Assembly (NCBI RefSeq): GCF_026210795.1
Contig: NC_089436.1
Span: 1,054,001-1,118,000 of the forward strand
DNA: 64,000 nt
Direction of reading: 5' to 3'
Origin: Rhizophagus irregularis
Lineage: Eukaryota; Glomeromycota; Glomeromycetes; Glomerales; Glomeraceae
Shown: positions 38,320 to 49,270 of the stretch, piece after piece
Layout of the letters: every line of letters starts with the position of its first letter
Numbering within the stretch: the first letter of the stretch is position 1
Translations under genes and position numbers: made by a program
Notes under the pieces: generated by a model
What the model saw: only the letters and a program-made list of their open reading frames with translations
Told to the model about the DNA's origin: nothing
Database searches by the model: none

Positions 38320-38463
38320 ATGTTTTTTCGTGAATTCATTTTCATGGAATTTATAACCTTCATCTTTCTAACACGGATATCCGGGAATGTATTATTTTCA
38401 CTGAATTTTTACAAATGCCACGGAGAAATAATGAAAATATTCGGATAAAAATTTTTTATAGGG
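38320..38463. mobile_element. MITE end, TTTTTTATAGGG family
   Basis: Shares ACGGAGAAATAATG, ATATTCGGATAAAAATTTTT and ATAGGG with 62765-62916, and upstream blocks in the same order. Confidence 0.7.
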
Positions 38464-39241
38464 CAGAAGTCAAGAACGCGTAATTTAAGATATAAGTAAT
38501 GCGACGTGGTACATTGTTAATAAGTAATTACATCTTTCGTTTATTAATTATTAGTGTTGCAGTTCATTGTCTTAGAGAGACCGGAAGGGTCTGATGAATG
38601 AGACGAAGTTTAAAAGAATGTTTTTTTTTTTTAAAAAAAAGAGAATTTTGAATTTTGTTTTCTAAAAAAGAAAAATCTTTCTTTTTATTCATTTCCTGAC
38701 ATTAATTCACAATATATTATTATATAAAATAAAGTTTTATTATATTAGCACCATTATCTTTTGTGGAAGTAACCTGAACCAAACCTAAAGTTTGTATTAT
38801 TTGTGTATTTTTATACCGAGTAAATAAGGTAAAGTGGTTCCGGGGAATTCCTTCCTATCCCGCGTTTCTAATGACTAATTTGTATAATCAATAATTTCTC
38901 AGTGGGGGTTCTAGTCAGGGATATTAAAACAAAATGATGTCCTAATTAAGGTAATCTATATCCAATACTATTTCGTGAATCGTGATACATCAGGACATTA
39001 CCGAAGTTAATTTACGTTTTAAAATATAATTAATAGATTTATTTTTAATTACATAAATCCAACAGATATTACTAATTACTTAATAAGATTATAAAAAACA
39101 AAAAGAAAACGCGTAAAAAAATGGACATTTATTAAATAAATGAATTGCATAATTAAAAGTCATATAAAATAGCAAAATTTTTTATTTGTAGTCCTGGCAA
39201 AAGCCGTAATTGCGGTGAAAATATTATATGTTATTTGAATA

Positions 39242-39419
39242 TAGGGGTGCAGATTTTTCTTTTTTTTAGCTACGTCACTCATTAAGTCAATGAAAGGTTG
39301 TAACTTGTAACATAGCTCGATATTAGACCAATTATTATAAAATTTTATGTGAGCATCTGCAGTGACATTACTTACGTACTTTTTTTACTGCAGTTACGTC
39401 GGTAAAGTTTGCACCTCTA
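39242..39419. mobile_element. hAT-type MITE with 8-bp target duplication
   Basis: 178 bp with ends TAGGGGTGCAGA and (inverted) TAGAGGTGCAAA. TTTGAATA lies directly on both sides (39234-39241 and 39420-39427), an exact 8-bp duplication as hAT elements make. The interior carries TACGTCACTCATTAAGTCAA. Confidence 0.9.
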
Positions 39420-39689
39420 TTTGAATATAAGATTATAATTTATAATACTAATTAGCCTTTAGAATATTAAAAAAACAATCTGTCCAAAACGCCGAAAAGT
39501 TATAAATTTGCGTTTTTTATTTAAAAAAAAAAAAAACTTCTTATCTTTTAATTACCTTGTACTATAACTGGTTTTTTTTATTTTACATTATTGTGAAAAA
39601 TGCTTGATTTCATTTTCCCATCAACAAGAGGTAACATTACACAATTATTAACACCTTTGGAAATTAATGGTTAGCTTTCAAATACTTTC

Positions 39690-39860
39690 ATGGAATTCTT
39701 TATTTGCACATGTTGATGCAGAAGGTGGCTAATTAGGTTTCCTTTTTTTTTAGCTACGTCACTCATTAAGTCAATGAAAGGTTGTAACTCGTGACGTAGC
39801 TCGATATTATATAAAAATTCTATGTACAGTGACGTTATTGACGTAACTTTGTTACGGCAG
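39690..39860. mobile_element. Decayed second copy of the hAT MITE
   Basis: Shares TACGTCACTCATTAAGTCAA, TGAAAGGTTGTAACT and the TAGCTCGATATTA block with 39242-39419, 450 bp away in the same orientation. Clear termini are gone. Confidence 0.8.
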
Positions 39861-40350
39861 TTATGTATCAAAAACTAAAATATATATATTTTTTGTTCCT
39901 TTAAAAAATTAAATAAAGAAAAAAAGTCATATTTCATTATAATAAACAACCGCCGGCGCCCGAAATATATGAACAGTAAAATATAAAATTATGATTAAAT
40001 GTTATCACAAATCAAATGTGCAAAATAAATGGTTTAATACTTATAGGAAAATGTTTACTATAATTATGATCAAGTATATGTTCGAAAACAGTTAATTACT
40101 AGAAATAAATACATAATTAAAATGAACGTAATAAGTAATGATAAACGATGAAAATAAGAAAAATTGTATAATTGGAGAGAGGCAATCATAAAATTGAACT
40201 TAATTGCATCATACTCCTTTGTTTATTTCATATTTTATCAATTGCAGAAATGAGAATTTAATTTCTTCGGATCTTCAAATAAGTATTCGGTAAATAGGAA
40301 CATCACAATTGGGACTTAGTTTTCGTAAAGGTGAGATGCTGTTCTTGAAT

Positions 40351-40536
40351 CCCTATAAAAAATTTTATCCGTTATTTCTATAAAAACTCCGTAAAAATGA
40401 GCCTTTCACGGATCCATTCACGGAAAATGTAAATAATTCGATAAATTCTGCGATATAAGGTTATTAATTCCGGAAACATGAGCCTTTTACGGAAAAAAAA
40501 ATGGAATATAAAAAACGGATTGACTTTTTTTACGGG
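40351..40536. mobile_element. MITE, CCCTATAAAAAATTTTATCC family
   Basis: Left end CCCTATAAAAAATTTTATCC; right end GACTTTTTTTACGGGG. It is the reverse-orientation relative of 62576-62759, sharing GAGCCTTT, GGATCCATTCACGG and AAGGTTATTAATTCCGG. ORFs called here come from the element and are not genes. Confidence 0.8.
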
Positions 40537-42779
40537 GGATTTGCCAATGATCATGGTATTTGTCGTAATAAGAGTCACGTCAAATGCTTTAGTTTGTTTA
40601 GATTTTTAGAGAAGCGAAAGGTACTATTGCGTCTTCTAAATTTAGTTCTTCACTTAGTACAAGAATTTTGTTTACATCAAGCTTCATTTGTGATCTTTTT
40701 TAGAATAAAGGAAATAATTAGATAATTAATTGTACGCCCATAATTCATTAATAATTTGAAGTCTGCCATTAAAAGAAAAAAAAATTCATCTTAATTTTTT
40801 AAAACAAAAAAAAATCTTAATTAAAAAAAAATCAATCTCAAAAATACCAATCGAATGGTCGCGAGCGGCTACGGAATATTTGATACGAGAAAGAAAATCT
40901 TAACTTCGTTACTCTATGAGAAAAAAGTTTTACAAATAAAAATTATATAAGCTATATCGTAATGTTATAACAAAGACGAATTGATTCTTGATATATGTTC
41001 TGAGAATAATTCTAATCAATCCAGATTTTATCTTCACTATTCGAGTTTTACATGTATTATTATATTAAATAAGCAATCAATCATTGTTAGGATCAGCTAT
41101 ATCACAAATTTTAGGACAGTATATATTTGCAAAAAAAAAAAAATTAAAAGATGTTTATTGGCAATTTAATTAGGAATAATTGTGAAATGATAATAAATTA
41201 CGTATCACGCGTTTCCATATACTCATGGCCAATAAGGCAAATAAATGATGTTCGGAACTACCATAAATGGTAAATTCTTCGGGGTATAATTTTTTTACTA
41301 TATATAAATTCCGTGGGAAAATAATTGTTGGCAAATCTTACTATAATTACTATAATTCGTGTCCATTACATAATTTGTTATTTAAAAATAATCAGAGAAA
41401 TAAATCGTTTCTAATTTAAAATTCTTTATTCGCAAAATTAGTTTCTGACTTATGGCGCAGTAAAACATGACTTTTGTTACTTTTGTTTCGTTTATATATA
41501 TAGTAATATTTATGTAATAAAAATAAATAATTATTTTTATTTATTTGTTGACATTTGATAAATGTGAGATATATATGCATTAAATGAACTTAAATTAGCG
41601 TTAGATCAGGTTACCAAGATTATCTAATCTATTTTTAATAAGTAATGAGAGCAAATAACGTGTCATTTTCAATACGTCAATAATTTATGCAATCAGTCAG
41701 CTATTATATGCATTGCATTATTTATTTTAATTTATATTATATTTTTATGTTTGCACAATTGGACACAATTGGATGAAAAGAAATGATTGATTGACTTAAA
41801 ATTTCGTTTTATTTTCGACATTAGTAAGCAACTTTATCAAAAAAAGAAAAAAAATTATTAATGCGCAGAAAATATCGTAGACTATATTTATTTAGAGTTC
41901 TATCACATGTACTAACTTTTTTAAACAACCACCTCCCTTTTTTACAATAATTAAAATTCAGCCATTAGCGTTGATCATTTTTTTAAATCACTGCTATTGG
42001 ACAGCACGTGATTATATCCAAACTGCTTAATTACAATGTTTGTTTGTTATCTCTTAAATTAAAGTCACGAATCAGAAAAATATGTATTATTATAAAAACG
42101 ATCTAGTATTTCATCCATTCATTTTCCTTTACCTCTTAAATTTTTTTTTTTTTAATTAAAAAATAATTTCTCTTTTTTTGGGGGGTCTGTCTTTTAATTA
42201 TTATATTAGTTAATATTTTAAGGGGTGGGGACTGAGGATGATTTGTTGCACGTGATCACAAATGCTTATTGTCCGGAGCGTAGCGAAGGACTTTTTATTC
42301 TTATAATCGAACTAACAATTTTGGATTAACCCATGAAATTTTCCTTCTGTCCATCCGCTGACGTCACCTCACTAATTACCCCTGCTTTTTCCTTTCTTGA
42401 TTATGCACTGTAACACTGCTTATTTTATTTGGTGTTACGTATTTTTATATTATGCGAGTAAATAAGCGCGACGGACTTTAACAGTTTCCGTTTCCTTCCT
42501 AGTAATAAAATATTATTATTAACAGTGCTGCAGGTGGGGGACATATTCTGTTATTAATAATTTTTTTTTATTTTATCAAAGCAAAAACGCTTGAACTAGA
42601 TTTTTCAAAGTACAATTCTAACTAATTTAATTTCTTGTTTCATTTATTAGCTAATAGGCGGCGCAAATTTTGATAAATATCTGGAAATGATAAGGGTTAA
42701 AAGCAATTTTTATTTGGGATAAAAAACGATAAAAAATAGTCATAAGATAATTTCATTAATGTTCTTATTTGCACGCAGC
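40537..42779. other. Long intergenic AT-rich stretch
   Basis: No gene supported. Open frames at 40501-40725 and 40981-41169 lack motifs. Confidence 0.4.
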
Positions 42780-44230
42780 TGATTTCGTAAATTGAAAGTC
42801 CATCAATCGTGAGACGACACATTAATCAGCCCACAACCCGTAAAAGCCCCGCCAGCACAGCCAATACAGGAGACCAACCCCACGCCGCCGGAGCCGAAAA
42901 TACGTAGGAATGGTAGTAGGGAGCTTAATAACATGTAAGTACACTTTTTGAAAATTGGCTCCATTTAATAACTTGATAATTCAATATAATTAAATTAACT
43001 TGGTTGGTTTTTTTTAAAATTAATCATGATAGATACGTTAAATAGTATGTTCTAGTTAAATAAAGATTAGTATAAGACATTTGACTCCTATAGTAAAAAT
43101 AATTTATATAGGTAATATAATGATCGTGAACAAAGTAAAAAATTCCTAATTGTATATAAACTATTTATATAGCTAAAGTATTGCTAATATTGAAATGGAA
43201 AAAGTTGTGCTGATAAGTTATGTGCGATATGTGCGATAACGATATTAATAAGCGAAGACAAATCAACTTTTAAATTAGGTGATATATTCTTTAAAAATTT
43301 GAGTAGTTTCAAAAATATTATGTATATCAGTAGAATAAGACTATACGTTATACGAACTACCTAATAATCACAGCCCATTTTCTCAACCTAAAATCATTCA
43401 ATCACCAACACTTCAACATCCTAATCCAGTTGTTTTCAAACAACTTCGTCACTTGCCTGCGAAATTGATTCCACTCCGTTACGGTAACTACATCAAGGCT
43501 GGTTCTGCTGAAAAAAAACGGTTTCGAAAACGTGAGAAAAACCGGTTGCGTAGGATACGCGCACGCAACAAGAAAAAGATACCGCCTCTAACACAAGGTC
43601 TTCTCTCTTCGGATTTTTTACTAATATTAACCTTTTTGATTATAAAGTTAGAAACGATTCGACGTTAGTTCAATTCCACAATACAACTACGGATACAGTA
43701 AGGCACTCATTTTACATAATATACGCAAGACCAATCCTCCTGTCATGATTGACACCTTACCGGCAGATAAAATGACTGACATTACTTTCGTCATATCAGA
43801 AAAAGACTGTAACATCATTAACGAACCGTCCGTCTTTTTACGATGTACACCTCCACCAGATTGTGAATCAACCACCACCATTAGTGATCGCTCATACGTG
43901 TCAGCCGAGGAACCGGTAGATACTGTCGTCTACCCACCCACTCCGGCCCACGAATAGATATATGACAGAAACAATTCCGGACCTATACAATATGCATAAT
44001 TCCACACCTGACAGTATTTACGTGTGGCGTTCTCGGACAAAAGAACAATACGTGAGATCGAATATGTTAGAACTGCCTTTTTATTATAGCTTCTGTTCGC
44101 TCTTCTTTTTTTTGTTTTTTCTTTCCTTAGCCTTTTACTCTCGTGCGTAGTGGGCGGGACGTGTTCAGCCACAGGTTTATTTTTCGACACCAGGGTGGCG
44201 CTGTCAGATTTGGCGGTTCGTACACGATTT
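42780..44230 (+). pseudogene. GC-richer block of broken coding sequence
   Basis: Protein-like text changes frame several times on the plus strand. At 42815-42935 there is a Pro-rich SPQPVKAPPAQPIQETN-type segment that stops at a GTAAGT-like site. At 43354-43600 a frame runs through LRHLPAKLIPLRYGNYIK into a basic KKRFRKREKNRLRRIRARNK stretch. At 43655-43957 a third frame gives SSIPQYNYGYSKALIL, then IDTLPADKMTDITFVISE and ends PPTPAHE. At 43962 a fourth frame begins MTETIPDLYNMHNS. Base use is clearly richer in GC than neighbours, suggesting transferred or TE-derived DNA, possibly a gag-like or ORF1 protein with a basic nucleic-acid-binding tract. I cannot name the family. Introns could explain some, but not obviously all, of the frame changes. 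Confidence 0.45.
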
Positions 44231-45084
44231 AGTTTAGAATTACTTTAGGCTTACGAATAGTTTGTCCCTGTAATTTGTATCGTGACTTTGTTTACCTGGA
44301 AATTAAAAATAAAAATAAAGATAAACCATATAAATTATAAATGCATTATATAATAAAAAAAAATTTTTTTAATTTATATTGTTTATTTAAATTATGTCTT
44401 TTTTCGATTATTCTTATTAATAAAAATATTACTATTATCAATATTATCAAAGTTATATTCAATAATATTAAGAATCACTAATTCGGAACACATTATTCTT
44501 AAATTCGAAAAATCCATTATTTTTTATTTAAGAATTTTTTTTTAAAAAAAAATCTTATTGTTCAATAGAAAACCACTTTACTTCTATTAAAATATAAACT
44601 TCTTAAAACGGAATTCTCTACGTTATTTCAATTACTCTTTATCATTCGATCACACTATGGAATGTGACATTGAAAATCCGCACCACGTGCACACCTATTG
44701 CAAGAAAAATTCTATTCTATGGAAAAATTATTCATGACTGTATCATTAAAAAACCAATAATTTCCTAATAAAACGAAAAAAATATTTATTAAAACCTTTC
44801 CTATTTCAATCGTTTCCTTTATTATAAAAAATGAATCTTGATACCAAATTACCTCTTTATTAACAAAACAAATAGAAATATTTATATTTAATCTTTGTTC
44901 TATCGATTTTCGAGTTTAATAAAACTAAATTTATTTATTTATAATACTCTATTATAGATGTACGTACACTCCATAATATCAAAGTGTGTATTATGATCCG
45001 CTACTAGTTAACTAGGAAGAACTTTGCGGAGAGAATTTCTTACCATGATGTGAACACAAGAAAAAGGAAAGAACAAGGGTAGGG
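44231..45084. other. Intergenic AT-rich stretch
   Basis: No gene recognised; a T9-A9 dyad lies at 44535-44552. Confidence 0.4.
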
Positions 45085-45678
45085 TACACAGATGCATCGC
45101 CATTATAATGGAGTTAAATGGAGTAAAGTTTTGATTTGCGTACAATTTAAGAATTTTCGTCCATAGTTAGATCGTATTTTTTATCAAAATTTTTTATATG
45201 TAAAAAATTAGTTTGCGTATTTTTGACCTAAATTTGGTTAATATTACATATACGGTACTTATATATATCATACTTATTTAGTTAACCGCATTGTAATATT
45301 TAATATTATTATTGAAAAAAATGGTAAATTTTATAGCGAATGTACTGTAGATTAAATATATTAAATTATTAATGAATATCGTTGATCCTATGGACCGTTA
45401 TTTTTGCCGTAAATATGCGAATGTGGATCAAATATATTAAGATATGTGTTCCTGATCCAAAGGGTGTTCCTGATCCCCAAGGATGGAGAACCAGGTAACA
45501 CAAATGATATGTACAGTAAATGTTGAAATTATATATTCAAGATGAAATAATCAAATGTTCCTCTTTTTAGGAAAATGTAAAAAATTGAAAAAGAGACAAG
45601 AAGGTTGATTAGAATTCCAAAAATCAGCCCATACGAAATTGTGGGAAAAATCACAATATCATTGGCGAATGTAGATTT

Positions 45679-45914
45679 AGTCCGCTCCAAAATAATTTTT
45701 AGTTTAAGTTCTCCCCCTCCCCCCCTTTATTTTTAAAAATTCCAAAGGTAATATGTTCACATATGCTGATATGCCCCTTCTCTTTTCTAAAAATTGAGTG
45801 GTACCGAATGTTTCCGATTTTACCGAATATTTCCGAATTTTTAATATGTTAAATTATTCCCTCCTCCTCCTCAAATTTAAGGGCGTTAAACTAATATTTA
45901 GTTCGGAATGACCT
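45679..45914. mobile_element. Diverged MITE related to 35695 family
   Basis: Ends AGTCCGCTCCAAAATAATTT and (inverted) AGGTCATTCCGAACTAAATA, imperfect. The interior holds CT-rich runs. Confidence 0.55.
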
Positions 45915-46105
45915 TAAATATATTGAAAATCGTCGATCTTATGGACCCGTACCAAAATATATTAAGATATGCACAATATCATTGGCGAATATTAAATATG
46001 TGGGAAAAAATTAGTATGTCAGTAAATTTATAATAATTCATTTTCTTATAAATATCACCGAATTTTGACCTAATAAAAAATATCAAATCCATATTCATCA
46101 TAAAA

Positions 46106-46294
46106 ATGGTCTCTATTTCTCCACTCAAAATTTTCATTTACTTTTTTTGCTTAACATGTTTAATTGTGGAAGTCTATCCTCAGATTAGATGTTTGAGCAT
46201 AAAAGATCCATGCGAGTCTTGCCTCTGTTCATGCGAACTTCATGAAACTAAAGAACAATGTCAAAAAGGATGTGCATCTCAATGTGACAATTAA
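46106..46294 (+). CDS. Small secreted cysteine-rich protein, 62 aa
   Basis: Single exon. Residues 8-21 are a strongly hydrophobic signal-peptide core after a Lys, with cleavage likely near residues 22-27. The mature part of about 36 residues has eight cysteines (29, 36, 39, 41, 43, 52, 56, 60), enough for four disulfides. The pattern CxxCxCxC followed by CxxxCxxxC is compact. Polar, charged residues fill the gaps. Small secreted cysteine-rich proteins are typical candidate effectors of symbiotic fungi; the CxC pairs also resemble metal-binding proteins. Both are inference. The start follows a T/A-rich leader ending CATAAAA, and AATAAA-like signals follow the stop. The gene lies between two halves of a repeat (45085-47205). 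Confidence 0.75.
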   Translation: MVSISPLKIFIYFFCLTCLIVEVYPQIRCLSIKDPCESCLCSCELHETKEQCQKGCASQCDN

Positions 46295-46745
46295 TTACCA
46301 CATATTACATCAAATATCACTTAACAAGAATCTTTACGAATCAATATTTCCCAATTAAAATTGGTGAATAATTTATTTTATATTTAAATTCCGTCCTTTT
46401 TACATTAACAATTCTTAATAAATATGTATACTATATACTGTATTTAATTATTTATCTGTTATGTATTTATTTATCAAATTAATTTTGACATTTTAAAATA
46501 ATTATTCAATTTTGAATCATTAAGTTGATTGCATCAAAGTATTATTTTTTTCTGGGCCAAAACAAATACAATGTTCTTATCAGAAATGTTATTTATTGTA
46601 TTAATGTTATAAATTACAAGAATAGAAAATCATTATTCAGTATAGTAATAAAAAAAACTTAATAAATCACACGTTTATTTATTGTCCATATAAAAATTTT
46701 TCAGAAAAATAATCACGTGTCTGAGTTTCTTCAGAATGAAAATTT

Positions 46746-46819
46746 AGAAATCAGCTTTTAAAAAATTGCAAAAATTTTTGTTGATCAATTTTTTTTGCGA
46801 TTTTTAAAAGCTGATTTCT
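46746..46819. repeat. Hairpin, AGAAATCAGC arms
   Basis: Arms AGAAATCAGCTTTTAAAAA and its inverse with few mismatches. The preceding 46690-46740 carries AATTTTTCAGAAAAATAATC and GAGTTTCTTC of the CCCTATAAA MITE family, so this is probably a rearranged member. Confidence 0.7.
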
Positions 46820-47205
46820 TAATAAAACTAGTAATTCAATTATTTCAATTCTTGAAATCTAAGCTATTTATGATTCGAAAAAATCAGATTTTGGGATTTA
46901 TTTTTCTCTATCTGTTCTGGTTAAAAAAGTTGAAAATCCACTTTTTTACATTTCAGATAATTTTAAAAATTTTTTTGCTATAAATTAAACAAAAAAATAC
47001 TTGTTAATTGCCCTCGGATATTCAAGCTTTAAAAATAAATATAATAATATTATATCAATACTAATTGCTTTATATTGTAAATTTAAAATAAAAGTTATAC
47101 GATAATTATGGAAGTTATAGAAGCCATGATGTCTGAAATTTTATTTGCGTATTTTTGTACTACATACTCATGTAAAAAAGTCTCCGCGTACAGCTCATAC
47201 GACCC

Positions 47206-47944
47206 CTATAAATACTTAGCTAACTAGTTTTTTTTGGCGTCCGGAATTTATGATTCTTAGTATTTTTGATTGATTGATTTATTGTAACAGGTATATTTTT
47301 TTATTTAACTAGGCTGCTTATCAAAAAATTCTTCAACTTGCATATACTAAAACACCGTGTCTCTCTTGATAAAATTATATACAATAACATATAATACTCC
47401 ACAACATATTACTGATAGAAAAATTAATATCAATCAAAATTATAGTATTAATAATAGCCAAGATGATGTAATCAGGATGTATAAAATTGAAACAAAAAAT
47501 CAAACTTGTATTCTTTCTCACATTTTAGCGATTTTATAATTCCGTATAGAATCTATTAAATAATGTGAAATTTTTTTACGTTATACACCGACAAATAAAT
47601 AATTTATTGCTAGTGAAAATAACAATGTAAGTATATTGATATATACGATATGTTCTGGTAAATGATCCTTTCTAAATAAAGAAGAAATAAAATATTAATT
47701 TTACCGTGTTTTTTAATTTTCTTTTATTTCTTTGTTATCTTTTTAGCTTGTATTTTATTTGTTTATTCGCGTTAAAACTTAACATCACAATATAAAAAAC
47801 TGCAATATCGAACTAATTTCTCTGGGATTCATCTTCCATTTGAAGAAATATTTTATAGTTTTATAAAAATACCATTGTTATATATTGTACATATTTATAA
47901 CGAAAAATTAACTAAATCTTTATTATCATTTTTTTACCTTTAAG
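47206..47944. other. Intergenic AT-rich stretch
   Basis: No gene recognised; a 60-codon frame at 47357-47539 has no motif. Confidence 0.4.
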
Positions 47945-48270
47945 ATGGTAGAGTCACCAACAAAACGCCAAAAGTATCAAGACAAAACCAAACCAAAACT
48001 GGAAAAAAATGAGAGAAGAAGAAATAAACGTACTGAAAAATAAATGAATTCGTTAAACCACCACCACGGTCGCCAAATCGTTTCATTCTTTACCGTAAAC
48101 ACTACGTACAAGATAGAATTGAATTAGATCTGATTCAAATAATCCTGCTAATATGAGGGATGTTGCAATAATGGTTGCTCAAGCAAGAAACTTCCGAAGT
48201 AAAACAACATTGGGACCAAGTGGCGGAACGTATTGATCTTAAAGGTCATCTTTTGATGTTATCAATGGAA
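47945..48270 (+). pseudogene. HMG-box (MATA-HMG-like) gene relic
   Basis: The ATG at 47945 opens a basic leader (VESPTKRQKYQDK ... ERRRNKR) and stops. A shifted frame from 48052 reads VKPPPRSPNRFILYRKHY, the start of an HMG box (usual text RPPNAFILYR). A second shift gives SNNPANMRDVAIMVAQA, and a third gives KETSEVKQHWDQVAERIDLK, matching helix 3 (EV...W..LA......H). The box is thus complete in order but split by about three frameshifts, and the Trp of the second helix is lost. HMG-box proteins of this kind are numerous in Rhizophagus and are related to mating-type regulators. This copy should not make a DNA-binding protein. Confidence 0.8.
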
Positions 48271-48439
48271 AGGATATGTCAGAAAGGAGTCCTGTATGAG
48301 TTGTGGTGTATGAAGTAAATTGATATGTATAGTATGATTTATATGATTTATGAAACCAATATTGTGTATGTATTCATTTTTTTTTTCATTTCTCAATATC
48401 TGATATTGCCCAATATTATACTAATGCCTCAAGTATTTT

Positions 48440-48545
48440 GGCCAGCATTTACTAAGCCAGCCGTCATCTGACTCACATCAGCTGTCAGTTGACACAATAA
48501 GGCCGATTACGATTTAATTCTGGCCGGCATTAATAAGAACCAATT
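48440..48545. repeat. GGCC-type degenerate repeat
   Basis: Contains TTTTGGCCAGCATTTACTAA and AATTCTGGCCGGCATTAATAA, similar motifs also seen at 49670-49930 and 63480-63640. Probably remnants of one repeat family. Confidence 0.4.
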
Positions 48546-48713
48546 TACAGTCAGTATCATCAACCATAATCGTGACATCTAATTTTTTAAGAGCTGTGTA
48601 TATTGTAAAATATATAGACAGTTTCGTTATAAATGATCACGATAGTTTGCATTTTAACTGGATAAATAATCCTTTTTTAACCTGTCAACTTTCCATCCAA
48701 GCTCTATAATGAG

Positions 48714-48745
48714 CGAGATGTCTGCCCAAGGTGGAATCTGAATGA
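48714..48745 (+). pseudogene. Short kinase relic
   Basis: CCAAGGTGGAATCTGAATGA matches the PRWNLDE codons of the kinase copies almost exactly. Too short to say more. Confidence 0.5.
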
Positions 48746-49019
48746 AATTGTAGTGTAGTTCGTAAATATATTCGAGCTATATATGAAACTAATTAAAGCG
48801 CGTTTAAATAATTGTACTTATATAAGACTATATATTCATAATCGAAGCTTATGTTGATCAGCAGTTGATGCTATTGTAGCTTCATTTACTGTTTATATTA
48901 AACTGATTAAAAAAGCTTTCGCCTAAATTAGTTATTCAGAAGCAATATCGTTAAGTTGAAAGTAGTGAACCTTTGTATCCGACAGTAATAAACAATGGAT
49001 AATTTAATCTTGCTATATC

Positions 49020-49270
49020 AAGACTTTTGACAAATAAATTTCGCAGATTTACCAATAGCACGTTACGATTCCATAATTCGGCTTTTTCATCCAGATTCAA
49101 TTTTGAATCTTCCATACATATCAAATTAAGAATAAATTGAACTAAAAGCACTTGTCTTTTAATATTCTCAACGAATCAAAGTAATGACCATATTCTCATC
49201 AGTATTTAACTATCACTGATCTAATTACGAAATTTTGATTGCAGCCATAATTTTTGCATCATGAGCTGTA
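49020..49270 (-). pseudogene. Relic of kinase exon 1
   Basis: Minus-strand frames give LNTDENM, SAFSSIYS and ICMEDSKLNLDEKAELWNRN, matching NEDMDYLEW, GAFSSIYSAVWMEG and LDEEAEVWTRN of the intact kinases. Stops and frameshifts interrupt it, and the lysine strand is lost. Confidence 0.8.

Larger units (their letters stand above)
45085..47205. mobile_element. Putative composite element carrying a secreted-protein gene
   Basis: The left part (45085-45350) shares GGGTAGGGTACAC, TTTGCGTACAATT, TTGCGTATTTTTG and TTAACCGCATTGTAATATT with 62053-62290. The right part (about 47030-47205) shares TTATAGAAG..ATGA, GAAATTTTATTTGCGTATTT and the TCTCCGC..GACCC end with 62330-62467. At 62 kb these parts are contiguous; here 1.7 kb with the cysteine-rich gene, a MITE and a hairpin separates them. 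Either the 62-kb copy is a deletion derivative or the interior was inserted here. Clean target duplications were not found for this copy. Confidence 0.5.

Noticed and set aside
40378-40725. ORFs on both strands over 40.4-40.7 kb
   Set aside because: The overlapping frames come from a MITE whose relative at 62576-62759 has no open frame.
43930-44190. Basic 86-codon minus-strand ORF
   Set aside because: Antisense to the broken coding block; the plus strand gives longer, more protein-like text.
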